From Sulfurospirillaceae bacterium (GTDB lineage: Bacteria; Campylobacterota; Campylobacteria; Campylobacterales; Sulfurospirillaceae): DNA of 8,185 nucleotides. The stretch spans positions 1 through 8,185 of the forward strand of contig JAQWCT010000118.1 of assembly GCA_028705785.1 (NCBI GenBank), in the 5' to 3' direction. The notes under the pieces are model-generated. The model had not been told where the DNA came from, searched no databases, and was given only the letters and a program-made list of their open reading frames with translations. The position numbers and the translations under genes were made by a program. Positions 1 through 5,924 of this stretch are shown piece after piece (the stretch's first letter is position 1; every line of letters starts with the position of its first letter).

Positions 1-1479
1 CTAGCAACCAGTGCTAAAACCTATACGATTTTAACGATTGGCGATGGACTCGTTGCGCAAATTCCGGCACTGATAAGTTCTACAGCAACAGGTATTATTA
101 TTACGCGTGCCAATAAAGGTGAAGAAAACTTCACCGACGGTGCGATGGACCAGCTTTTTGGCGAGTACAAAACACTCCTTATCGTAGGATTTATTTTAGT
201 TTTATTTGGACTAGTACCTGGACTTCCTACTTTTTCATTGATGTTTGTCGGTGCATTATTTTTAGGACTTGGTTATCTTGTCAAACAAACCAACGACGGT
301 AGTTTCTCTTTCCAAAAACTTTTTTCAACCACACCTGCTGCCATGCAAAAAGCCAAACAAGATGCACAAGTGAAATCACAAAGTGAGCAAGCACCCAAAA
401 AGAGTCCAGATGAGCTCAAAAAAGAAGAAGAAACAACCCTTAACGATATTTTAAAATTAGAGATTTTGGAATTAGATTTAGGCTACCAACTTATCAAACT
501 AGCTGATCCTGCTCAAGGTGGAGATTTACTTGATAGGGTCAAAAGTATGCGAAGAAAAATCGCTACAGACTTTGGTTATCTCATTCCCCAAGTGCGAATT
601 CGTGACAATCTTCATCTTAATCCCAACCATTATCAATTGCTTTTAAAAGGTATTGAAATAGGCAATGGCGAAATCTATCCTGATAAATTTTTAGCCATGG
701 ACAGTGGTTTGGCGATAGAAAAAATCCAAGGTATTCCTACCAAAGAGCCTGCTTTTGGGCTTGATGCACTTTGGATTGATGCGAGAGATAAAGAAGATGC
801 TATCATCAAAGGATATACCGCGGTTGATCCAGCAACGGTTATTTCAACCCATCTAAGTGAGCTCATCAAAAAATATTCCGAAGAACTCCTCACAAGACAA
901 GAAGTACAAAGCTTGGTGGATAAGCTTCAAAAAGATTATCCTGTTGTCGTAGCAGATTGTCTCAAAGTTGCTAATGTTGGATTGATTCAAAAAGTTTTAA
1001 AGGCTCTCTTACATGAGAAAATTCCTATCAAAGACCTTTTAACCATTTTGGAAACCATTAGCGATATTGCAGAAATCACACGAAATGTCTCGATTATTGT
1101 TGAACAAGTGAGAGCTAAGCTTTCTCGTGCCATTACCAAACTGTATAAAGATGAAAATGGTGTCTTAAAACTCTTAACATTCAACTCAGGAACGGAACAA
1201 AAGCTTCTTGATGCACTTAGAGAAAGGGATGGCGTAAGAGACCTTATCTTAAACATCGGACAAATCAACACCCTTGTTCAAGTCACCAGTGATGAGGCGG
1301 CAAAGCTTTTACACAAAGGCATCGCACCTGTAGTACTTATCGTTGACCCACTCCTTCGAAAATCACTTTCTGATATTTTTGAAAAATTTGGGCTTGATGT
1401 GGTGGTACTTTCTCATGCTGAAATCGATTCAAGTTCTAAATTTGAAGTTATGGGTACGATTGAGATAGAAAAACTCTAA
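1..1479 (+). CDS. flhA: Flagellar type III export gate protein FlhA (5' part outside window)
   Basis: The frame is open from base 1, so the gene began upstream; the first ATG seen here (145) is internal. The visible 492 residues are the C-terminal two thirds of a protein usually near 700 residues. The opening stretch, with TIGDGLVAQIPALI and a TGIIITRA-like end, is a hallmark of the FlhA/FHIPEP family. Two hydrophobic segments follow (fragment residues about 58-76 and 78-95), matching the last membrane helices. A charged Lys/Gln/Glu-rich linker runs to about 145, then the soluble domain. That domain carries family features such as FGLDALWI, YTAVDPATVISTHL and a terminal APVVLIVDPLLRKSL block. 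In the family, FlhA forms a ring in the inner membrane, and its cytoplasmic domain docks chaperone-substrate complexes for flagellar export. In Campylobacterota it is also needed for the sigma-54 flagellar regulon. The next gene starts 25 nt downstream on the same strand. Confidence 0.96.
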   Translation, partial: LATSAKTYTILTIGDGLVAQIPALISSTATGIIITRANKGEENFTDGAMDQLFGEYKTLLIVGFILVLFGLVPGLPTFSLMFVGALFLGLGYLVKQTNDGSFSFQKLFSTTPAAMQKAKQDAQVKSQSEQAPKKSPDELKKEEETTLNDILKLEILELDLGYQLIKLADPAQGGDLLDRVKSMRRKIATDFGYLIPQVRIRDNLHLNPNHYQLLLKGIEIGNGEIYPDKFLAMDSGLAIEKIQGIPTKEPAFGLDALWIDARDKEDAIIKGYTAVDPATVISTHLSELIKKYSEELLTRQEVQSLVDKLQKDYPVVVADCLKVANVGLIQKVLKALLHEKIPIKDLLTILETISDIAEITRNVSIIVEQVRAKLSRAITKLYKDENGVLKLLTFNSGTEQKLLDALRERDGVRDLILNIGQINTLVQVTSDEAAKLLHKGIAPVVLIVDPLLRKSLSDIFEKFGLDVVVLSHAEIDSSSKFEVMGTIEIEKL

Positions 1480-1486
1480 AAACTAT

Positions 1487-1496
1487 TTACATGTAA
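1487..1496. repeat. TTACATGTAA palindrome, copy 1 (intergenic)
   Basis: Perfect 10-bp palindrome in the 25-nt gap between the flhA stop and the DHH gene ATG. It is the only one of the seven copies outside coding sequence. Its last bases run into AAGGA (1495-1499), the likely ribosome binding site of the DHH gene, whose ATG is at 1505. Confidence 0.9.
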
Positions 1497-1499
1497 GGA
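1495..1499 (+). promoter_or_regulatory. Ribosome binding site of the DHH gene
   Basis: AAGGA lies 5 nt before the ATG at 1505, which is suitable Shine-Dalgarno spacing and supports that start. Its first two bases are the end of the TTACATGTAA palindrome, so a protein or methyl group on the DNA palindrome, or an RNA pairing with it, would touch the translation start region. Confidence 0.7.
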
Positions 1500-1504
1500 A
1501 ATAA

Positions 1505-2530
1505 ATGAACTATAAAATGCACCATCTTTCACATACTGATTTGGATGGCTACAGCTGTCAAATGGTCAGTGCGCACTATTTTGAATCAATTGATTTTTAC
1601 AATTCAAATTATGGGAAAGAAATTAACGAATGTTTTAACCAAATCTTAGACAATATCCAAAATTCTTCTCTTCTCAAACATGTCATTCTTATCACCGACC
1701 TCAATCTTACGATGGAACAAGCCAAAGAATTTGAATCAAAAGTCAACATTTGTGACAAGGAAGTTATGCTTTTATTGCTTGATCACCATAAAACAGGACA
1801 AGAGTGTGCAGATGCTTTTGAGTGGTACGCTTTAGATTCTAGCAGATGCGCAACTAAAATCACTTATGACTTTTTTGCTGCTATTTTTGAAGCTGACGAA
1901 AAGCTTGGAAAGTTTGTTGATGTGGTCAATGCTGTTGATATTTGGCTCGAAGATAAGCCCGAATTTGAATTGGGTAAAGTCTGTATGGGACTGGTTAGTG
2001 GTGCAAGAGAAGTGAACAAAATAATGTTTCCTAATGAAAATACCAAGTACATCTTTTCACTCCTTCAACAAGCTCAAGAATTCTTTACATGTAAGGATGC
2101 ACCTATCGTTTTAGATGACAACACCCATGCTATCAAAAAGAAGTTTTTTAAACACACAAAAAACGATACACTCAGTAACCTTGTGTCCAAATATAATGTC
2201 GATTTACTCACGCAAAACAAAGATAAAATGCAAATTTCTTACAAAGATTATAAAGGTATTCTCACCTATAACATTGGTAATGTCTCCGTCATTGGCAATG
2301 ATTTTCTCAACGCCAACCCAGATTTTGATTTTTTCATGGATGTGACCTCGAAAAAAACGATTAGTCTTCGTTCAAATGGTAAAGTGGATGTCAGCAAAAT
2401 CGCCGCACAAATCGGCAATGGCGGAGGACATCACAATGCAAGTGGTGGACTTCTCAGCAACTTCAAAGATGCTTTCATCTATGATAATATCAAGAATCAA
2501 GTCATAACCATTATGGCAAACAAAGGATAA
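1505..2530 (+). CDS. DHH/DHHA1-family phosphoesterase
   Basis: A 341-residue soluble protein with the layout of stand-alone DHH/DHHA1 phosphoesterases. Motif I is HTDLDG (10-15), followed by a LITDLNL strand (62-68), the namesake DHHKTG (93-98) and a downstream VNAVDIW aspartate (D145). The DHHA1 domain ends with GNGGGHHNASGG (304-315), the substrate-binding glycine/histidine loop. The Asp and His residues that bind two Mn ions are present, so the enzyme is probably active. Characterised relatives degrade short oligoribonucleotides, pAp, pGpG or cyclic dinucleotides (NrnA, GdpP and related proteins), while RecJ is a longer exonuclease. The sequence does not identify the substrate. No membrane or CBS domains are seen. 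The gene lies 25 nt after flhA and 3 nt before a small acidic protein gene, suggesting co-transcription. Residues T195-C196-K197 are encoded by a TTACATGTAA palindrome. Confidence 0.9.
   Translation: MNYKMHHLSHTDLDGYSCQMVSAHYFESIDFYNSNYGKEINECFNQILDNIQNSSLLKHVILITDLNLTMEQAKEFESKVNICDKEVMLLLLDHHKTGQECADAFEWYALDSSRCATKITYDFFAAIFEADEKLGKFVDVVNAVDIWLEDKPEFELGKVCMGLVSGAREVNKIMFPNENTKYIFSLLQQAQEFFTCKDAPIVLDDNTHAIKKKFFKHTKNDTLSNLVSKYNVDLLTQNKDKMQISYKDYKGILTYNIGNVSVIGNDFLNANPDFDFFMDVTSKKTISLRSNGKVDVSKIAAQIGNGGGHHNASGGLLSNFKDAFIYDNIKNQVITIMANKG
2085..2094. repeat. TTACATGTAA palindrome, copy 2 (in DHH gene)
   Basis: Perfect palindrome inside the DHH gene, read as xTT-ACA-TGT-AAx (F-T-C-K, around residues 194-197). 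It lies in the linker between the catalytic DHH part and the DHHA1 part. Like copy 1 it is preceded by T and followed by GGA. Confidence 0.9.
2522..2527 (+). promoter_or_regulatory. Ribosome binding site inside the end of the DHH gene
   Basis: AAAGGA forms the last sense codons of the DHH gene and lies 6 nt before the ATG at 2534. This supports that start and suggests translational coupling of the small protein to the DHH gene. Confidence 0.65.
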
Positions 2531-2533
2531 TCA

Positions 2534-2800
2534 ATGACCCCAGAAAAACTTCATGTTGAGCTTGAAAAAGCCGAGGTTGAGATAGAAGAATTAGCGATGC
2601 AACTCGCTGATATGTTAGGTGTGGCACTCTTTTTTGCAGGTGTAAGAAGAGAAGATATCCCTAAAGCTGTCGATATGTATCTTCAAGGCTTAGATGAGGT
2701 CTTTGACGATGACGAAGAAGAAGGCGAGATGGGATTTGAAGAAGTGATTCAAGTCATTGAGCACATTCAGAAAAAACATCCAAAACTTTTTCATAAATAA
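2534..2800 (+). CDS. Small acidic helical protein of unknown function
   Basis: An 88-residue protein I do not recognise. It is strongly acidic, with a nearly unbroken Asp/Glu run at residues 58-65 flanked by predicted helices. The N-terminal part (1-28) has a heptad-like Glu/Leu pattern compatible with a coiled coil. A more hydrophobic patch follows (MLGVALFFAGV, 27-37), and the end is basic (KKHPKLFHK). There is no signal peptide, metal motif or clear membrane helix; the 27-37 patch is too short to span. It starts 3 nt after the DHH gene stop with its ribosome binding site inside that gene. It is therefore probably made with the phosphoesterase and could be its partner or regulator, which is inference from position only. 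Good start signal, normal codon use and a terminator right at its stop support a real gene. Confidence 0.75.
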   Translation: MTPEKLHVELEKAEVEIEELAMQLADMLGVALFFAGVRREDIPKAVDMYLQGLDEVFDDDEEEGEMGFEEVIQVIEHIQKKHPKLFHK

Positions 2801-2827
2801 GAAAAGGGGTAACTAAACCCTTTTCTT
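2799..2827. terminator. Bidirectional hairpin terminator shared by two convergent genes
   Basis: Ten-bp perfect inverted repeat: AAGAAAAGGG (2799-2808) pairs with CCCTTTTCTT (2818-2827) around a 9-nt loop. The left arm begins in the stop codon of the small acidic protein gene. The right arm encodes the last residues of CmoA on the minus strand, and the cmoA stop codon lies in the loop. Each strand gives a stem whose 3' arm is pyrimidine-rich, although the T tracts are interrupted. It sits exactly between converging genes, so it probably ends transcription both ways. Confidence 0.75.
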
Positions 2828-3523
2828 GGCTATAAAAGTTGCAAAATTTCCCCATTTAAAAATGGTTTCTATCGTTTGAAAACCCACACTTCTTAGCATT
2901 GCCCTATTTTCCTCTTCGGTGTAAGGAATCAATACATTTTCCAACGCTTCTCGCTTTTGTGCAATCTCAAAATCACTATAACCTTGAGTGCGTTTAAAAT
3001 CATAATAAAGATCTATCATCTGTTTATTGAGCACTTTATCTTCAAATACAATTTTCTCACTAAAGATAAAAAGCCCATCATCGTTTAGACCATCATAGAT
3101 TTTTTGCACAAAAGAAGCTCGCTGAAGTGGGCGGATGAATTGCAACATATAATTAGCAATAATAACATCTTCATTTTCCAATATTGCTTGGGTAATATCT
3201 TCATTTACAAGCTCAATTTGAGCACCATAAGCTTGTGCTTTTTGGCGTGCAAGATGCAACATTGCCTCCGCATTATCTACCCCTTTGAGGCGATATGTTT
3301 TGCGGCTTTTTTTATCCAAAGACAAGAGTGTGTTGGCGGTTGAACATCCTAAATCTACGATTTTAGCATCCACTTTAGTGTGCGTGTAAATAACATTACA
3401 TGTAAGCTCTATCACCTCTTTATAAAAAGGAATTGAGCGTTCTAGCATATCATCAAAAACAGCCGCGACATCCTCGTCGAACTCAAATTGTTTGGTAATG
3501 GGTTTGGTAAAGACTTTATCCAT
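2813..3523 (-). CDS. cmoA: Carboxy-S-adenosyl-L-methionine synthase CmoA
   Basis: A class I SAM-fold protein of 236 residues, close to the E. coli CmoA length of 247. Family features in order (numbering from the TTG that precedes the ATG): the FEFDEDVAAVFDDML-type entry with RSIPFY (about 14-35), the SAM loop VDLGCS (57-62), VDNAEAML (83-90), an NYMLQF segment (125-130), SEKIVFED (156-163), DFKRTQGYSDFEI (176-188) and KREALENV (191-198). The last includes the arginine that holds the carboxylate of carboxy-SAM. CmoA converts SAM and prephenate to carboxy-SAM and phenylpyruvate; CmoB then uses carboxy-SAM to make 5-oxyacetyl-uridine at tRNA position 34. CmoB is not in the window. Start choice is ambiguous: TTG at 3526 is immediately followed by ATG at 3523. 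An AGG lies 7 nt before the TTG and 10 nt before the ATG; I chose the ATG. A TTACATGTAA palindrome encodes L-T-C-N (41-44). Confidence 0.92.
   Translation of the reverse strand: MDKVFTKPITKQFEFDEDVAAVFDDMLERSIPFYKEVIELTCNVIYTHTKVDAKIVDLGCSTANTLLSLDKKSRKTYRLKGVDNAEAMLHLARQKAQAYGAQIELVNEDITQAILENEDVIIANYMLQFIRPLQRASFVQKIYDGLNDDGLFIFSEKIVFEDKVLNKQMIDLYYDFKRTQGYSDFEIAQKREALENVLIPYTEEENRAMLRSVGFQTIETIFKWGNFATFIAKKRV
3396..3405. repeat. TTACATGTAA palindrome, copy 3 (in cmoA)
   Basis: Perfect palindrome in the 5' part of cmoA. On the coding (minus) strand it reads in the xTT-ACA-TGT-AAx frame and encodes L-T-C-N, in the helix before the SAM-binding loop. Confidence 0.9.
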
Positions 3524-3555
3524 CAAATTGTAACCTATTATGTAAAATTTCGATG

Positions 3556-3564
3556 ATTATAACA
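3556..3564 (-). promoter_or_regulatory. Predicted cmoA promoter (extended -10)
   Basis: On the minus strand the bases read TGTTATAAT, a perfect extended -10 (TGn plus TATAAT, hexamer at 3556-3561). No good TTGACA-like -35 is present at normal spacing, and upstream is AT-rich, as is usual for housekeeping promoters in Campylobacterota. Transcription would begin near 3548, giving a leader of about 25 nt. Confidence 0.65.
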
Positions 3565-3580
3565 AAACATCATTAATTAT

Positions 3581-3597
3581 TAAGCATATAGTGCTTA
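3581..3597. promoter_or_regulatory. Inverted repeat TAAGCA-N5-TGCTTA, possible operator
   Basis: Six-bp perfect arms (3581-3586 and 3592-3597) separated by 5 nt in the divergent gap. The right arm runs into the predicted -10 of the GGDEF gene. The repeat is also about 20 bp upstream of the cmoA -10. A dimeric regulator bound here would block the GGDEF promoter. The site is short and AT-rich, so chance remains possible. Confidence 0.4.
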
Positions 3598-3601
3598 TAC
3601 T
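3596..3601 (+). promoter_or_regulatory. Predicted promoter -10 of the GGDEF gene
   Basis: TATACT, preceded 2 nt upstream by TG (3592-3593), lies 29 nt before the ATG at 3631. The -35 position holds only TTAATT. Expected transcription start is near 3608. An AAGG (3618-3621), 9 nt before the ATG, is the likely but weak ribosome binding site. Confidence 0.5.
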
Positions 3602-3630
3602 AATGCAACTCTAAAAAAAGGCCTTTACTG

Positions 3631-4413
3631 ATGAATCAAAGACTTGAAGAACTCACCGATGCGACCATTAAAGAGATACGAAAGTTAGAGATTGTTTTAC
3701 CAGAAATCTATAAAGATATTTTTTATACCAAAGCCAATGAAATGCAAATTGTCATTAGTGAAAATGATAAAGAAATGGCGATGATTTCTGCTTTAAAAAA
3801 GATACAAACCATCAAAGATGCCACTGAAAAATCAACTTCTATTCTCCATGAAAATGTTTCCAATGCAAAAGTAGCTATTGCCAATAAAGACAATGCCGCC
3901 CTTGAAATCATCGAAAACAACATGATAGACCTCGAGAAAAAAATCTCTTTGCTTCAACAAGAACTTTACCTTGATGAACTTACGCACCTTTATAATCGAA
4001 GATGGCTTTTTGAAAAATACCTCGAAAATGATATTTTTTTAGAAAGTGGTGTTTTTGCTTTTATCGATATCAATAATTTTAAACATATCAATGATACTTA
4101 TGGTCATATGGTGGGTGATAAAGTACTTAACTTATTAGGAAAAGTACTCAAACGCATCGATAATACTTCTGCCATACGATTTGCAGGAGATGAATTTATC
4201 ATCATTTCAAAGGCGCATAAAGAAAAGGAATTGGAAAAAGTTTTACACACAGTAAACTCCAATTTAAAATCAACCAATCTCAAACACCAAGACAAAGTTT
4301 TCACGGTTGATTTTGCTTTTGGTATTACAAAATTTTCTAAATCTAGCTCATTTAAAAAGATTTTAGAAGTTGCCGACAAAAAAATGTATGACAATAAAAA
4401 GTCTATACAGTAG
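3631..4413 (+). CDS. Soluble GGDEF-domain protein, probable diguanylate cyclase
   Basis: 260 residues without a signal peptide or membrane helix. Residues 1 to about 105 form an unrecognised, mostly helical domain that ends in a coiled-coil-like stretch (LEKKISLLQQE), the usual linker into GGDEF domains. The GGDEF domain follows: DELTHLYNRR (115-124), the metal-binding aspartate in DINNFK (146-151), NDTYGH (154-159), RFAGDEF (183-189) and an ADKKMYDNKK end (248-257). The active-site motif is AGDEF instead of GGDEF. Variants at the first position exist in working cyclases, so activity is likely but not certain. The inhibitory RxxD site expected five residues before the motif is missing (IDNT is there), so product inhibition at that site is not expected. 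No EAL or HD-GYP domain is present. The gene sits in opposite orientation between ribF and cmoA, has its own promoter, and its 3' end overlaps ribF by 11 nt. Confidence 0.88.
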   Translation: MNQRLEELTDATIKEIRKLEIVLPEIYKDIFYTKANEMQIVISENDKEMAMISALKKIQTIKDATEKSTSILHENVSNAKVAIANKDNAALEIIENNMIDLEKKISLLQQELYLDELTHLYNRRWLFEKYLENDIFLESGVFAFIDINNFKHINDTYGHMVGDKVLNLLGKVLKRIDNTSAIRFAGDEFIIISKAHKEKELEKVLHTVNSNLKSTNLKHQDKVFTVDFAFGITKFSKSSSFKKILEVADKKMYDNKKSIQ

Positions 4414-5245
4414 CACTCAACTTTTCTCTAGCCAACACAATATCCTCAGAAATTTGTGCCTTTAGTGCACTCAAACTTTCAAATTTTTTATTTTCCCTTA
4501 GGTAAGAGACAAAAAATAGTTCGACTGAACCACTAACTACTTCTATTTCTTCTCCCAAGATATGTGTCTCAACTGAAAATTCACCATCTGTACTGACTCT
4601 TTTTCCAATAAATGAAATTGAATCGTAAGTGATTTTTCCAATTCTTGTACGAGAGGCATAAACACCCTCTTTAGGAATAAGATATTCTAATACTCTCAGA
4701 TTAAGGGTAGGAACAAGCTCTGTTTTACCTAAGCCCTGCCCTTTAATAATATCTCCACTAATCGCATATTCTCTTCCCAAAAAGCGATTGGCTTCGATGA
4801 TTTTCCCTTCTTTTAAAAAATCTCGAATGGTGCTTGAATGTATCGATACACCTTCAAAAGTAAACTCATCAACGACTTCAACAACACCATCAAAAAGCGC
4901 TTTGAGATCACTAATATTACAAGAACGGCGATGTCCAAAATGAAAATCATACCCCACAACAATCTTTTTAAGATGGATAAACTCTTTTTTCAAAAGTGCA
5001 ACAAATTCTGCACCACTGAGATTTTTAACTTTTAAAAAATGATAAAACATACAAGGATATCCAGCTACTTCACTGCGTTTGATACCCGGAGTCAAGTTGG
5101 CTTGGTCTTTATCAATAACAAAAAGAGCACCATGTTGACCAAGTTTATCGATCAGTTGGCGGTGTCCAAGGTGAATCCCATCGAAACTTCCAATGGCAAT
5201 TGTCTCAACACTATCTTTTTTCAAAATAGTAGAATGTTTCAGCAT
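4403..5245 (-). CDS. ribF: Bifunctional riboflavin kinase/FAD synthetase RibF
   Basis: 280 residues with both halves of the two-step enzyme. The N-terminal adenylyltransferase half has GSFDGIHLGH (19-28), GYDFHFGHRR (98-107) and SSTIRDFL followed by EANRFLGREY (137-160). The C-terminal riboflavin kinase half has GQGLGKTELVPTLNL (169-183) with the PTxN metal/ATP motif, then PKEGVYA (191-197). The protein phosphorylates riboflavin to FMN and adenylates FMN to FAD in the cytoplasm. It is some 30 residues shorter than typical enteric RibF, which seems usual for this phylum. The ATG at 5245 lies 35 nt inside the end of tlyA and follows purine-rich AGAAGG and AAAGGA sequences; no other Met precedes the first motif. 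The TAG stop lies within the last codons of the converging GGDEF gene. No flavin riboswitch is possible here, because the upstream sequence is tlyA coding. Confidence 0.95.
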   Translation of the reverse strand: MLKHSTILKKDSVETIAIGSFDGIHLGHRQLIDKLGQHGALFVIDKDQANLTPGIKRSEVAGYPCMFYHFLKVKNLSGAEFVALLKKEFIHLKKIVVGYDFHFGHRRSCNISDLKALFDGVVEVVDEFTFEGVSIHSSTIRDFLKEGKIIEANRFLGREYAISGDIIKGQGLGKTELVPTLNLRVLEYLIPKEGVYASRTRIGKITYDSISFIGKRVSTDGEFSVETHILGEEIEVVSGSVELFFVSYLRENKKFESLSALKAQISEDIVLAREKLSATV

Positions 5246-5924
5246 TCCCTTCTTTTCCTTTGAGTAAAGATTCGTTTTTTTCGATTAAATTCCAGTTTAA
5301 TTTCACCGCTTCGGCTTCAAATTTTTGTTGCGCTCTTAAAATGGCCGCACCATCTTTTACCACACCTTTGGTTGTGCGCTTTACATCTTTCCCGACTTCA
5401 AATTGAGGTTTAAAAAGGATGATAATCTGCCCATGAGCAAGCCTATCAATATCGGGTAGTAGCTGCGAAACCCCGATAAAAGAGACATCACAAGTCACCA
5501 AATCAAAAGTCTGCTCTGGCTTAAAGGCTCTTATATCTGTATTTTCAAAAAGTTTTATTCGCTCATTATCCCGAAGGCTTACATGTAACTGCTCACTGCC
5601 AACATCCACCGCAGTAACACTCTTTGCGCCCTCTTCTAACAAAACTTGAACAAAACCACCTGTGCTACTTCCAATATCAAGGCAGGATTTATCCTTTACA
5701 TGTAAAGAAAAAACCTCGCCTAAAAAGCCTTTGAGTTTCAAACCACTCCGGCTTACATACTGCGATATTTGTTTGACAAAAACTCTATCACTTTGTTCAA
5801 CGGCATAAGAAGTTTTTCGTTCACTCACGCCATTGACAAACACACTTCCCTCTTTGATAAGCTCTGAAGCCTTATTGCGGCTTTGCGCAAACCCTTTTTC
5901 GAAGATATAGGCATCTAATCTCAT
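5211..5924 (-). CDS. tlyA: rRNA (cytidine-2'-O)-methyltransferase TlyA
   Basis: 237 residues with an N-terminal S4 RNA-binding domain (about 1-55, RLDAYIFEKGFAQSRNKASELI, then VFVNG) and an RrmJ/FtsJ-type methyltransferase domain. The joining motif is YVSRSGLKL (56-64, usually YVSRGGLKL). The SAM loop is DIGSSTGGF (83-91). The catalytic tetrad is visible as K63 or K65, D146 in CDVSFIG, K172 in LFKPQFE, and E229 in GNAET. TlyA methylates C1920 in 23S rRNA helix 69, and the longer actinobacterial type also modifies 16S C1409. This short form resembles the Campylobacter type, which acts on 23S only. Loss of it is known to affect capreomycin susceptibility. Some databases call the family haemolysin A. 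The ATG overlaps the ligA stop by 4 nt (ATGA), and the 3' end overlaps ribF by 35 nt. Two TTACATGTAA palindromes lie inside, both encoding L-H-V (74-76 and 113-115). Confidence 0.94.
   Translation of the reverse strand: MRLDAYIFEKGFAQSRNKASELIKEGSVFVNGVSERKTSYAVEQSDRVFVKQISQYVSRSGLKLKGFLGEVFSLHVKDKSCLDIGSSTGGFVQVLLEEGAKSVTAVDVGSEQLHVSLRDNERIKLFENTDIRAFKPEQTFDLVTCDVSFIGVSQLLPDIDRLAHGQIIILFKPQFEVGKDVKRTTKGVVKDGAAILRAQQKFEAEAVKLNWNLIEKNESLLKGKEGNAETFYYFEKR
5579..5588. repeat. TTACATGTAA palindrome, copy 4 (in tlyA)
   Basis: Perfect palindrome read on the coding (minus) strand as TTA-CAT-GTA-A, encoding L-H-V-S-L (113-117) just after the second strand of the methyltransferase fold. It is 117 bp from copy 5. 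Confidence 0.9.
5696..5705. repeat. TTACATGTAA palindrome, copy 5 (in tlyA)
   Basis: Perfect palindrome read on the coding (minus) strand as TTA-CAT-GTA-A, encoding L-H-V-K-D (74-78) in the segment between the S4 side of TlyA and the SAM-binding loop. Confidence 0.9.

Noticed and set aside
1009..1018. TTACATGAGA in flhA as an eighth palindrome copy
   Set aside because: It matches only the first seven bases and loses the palindrome; all seven counted copies are exact.
987..1271. 94-codon open frame on the minus strand inside flhA
   Set aside because: It is antisense to a conserved part of FlhA, with low-complexity Ser/Leu-rich translation typical of a shadow frame.
1678..1683. ACATGT core in the DHH gene
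   Set aside because: Only the 6-bp core is present, without TT/AA flanks, and it is expected by chance at about this frequency.
3553..3573. ATGAT-N11-ATCAT inverted repeat over the cmoA -10
   Set aside because: The arms are only 5 bp in very AT-rich sequence, which is not distinguishable from chance.
4397..4425. AAAAGT / ACTTTT inverted repeat as a terminator between the GGDEF gene and ribF
   Set aside because: The stem is 6 bp, nearly all A-T, with a 17-nt loop and no good T tract; too weak to call.
5211..5924. Calling tlyA a haemolysin
   Set aside because: The family's haemolysin label is historical; the S4 domain, SAM loop and K-D-K-E tetrad show an rRNA methyltransferase.
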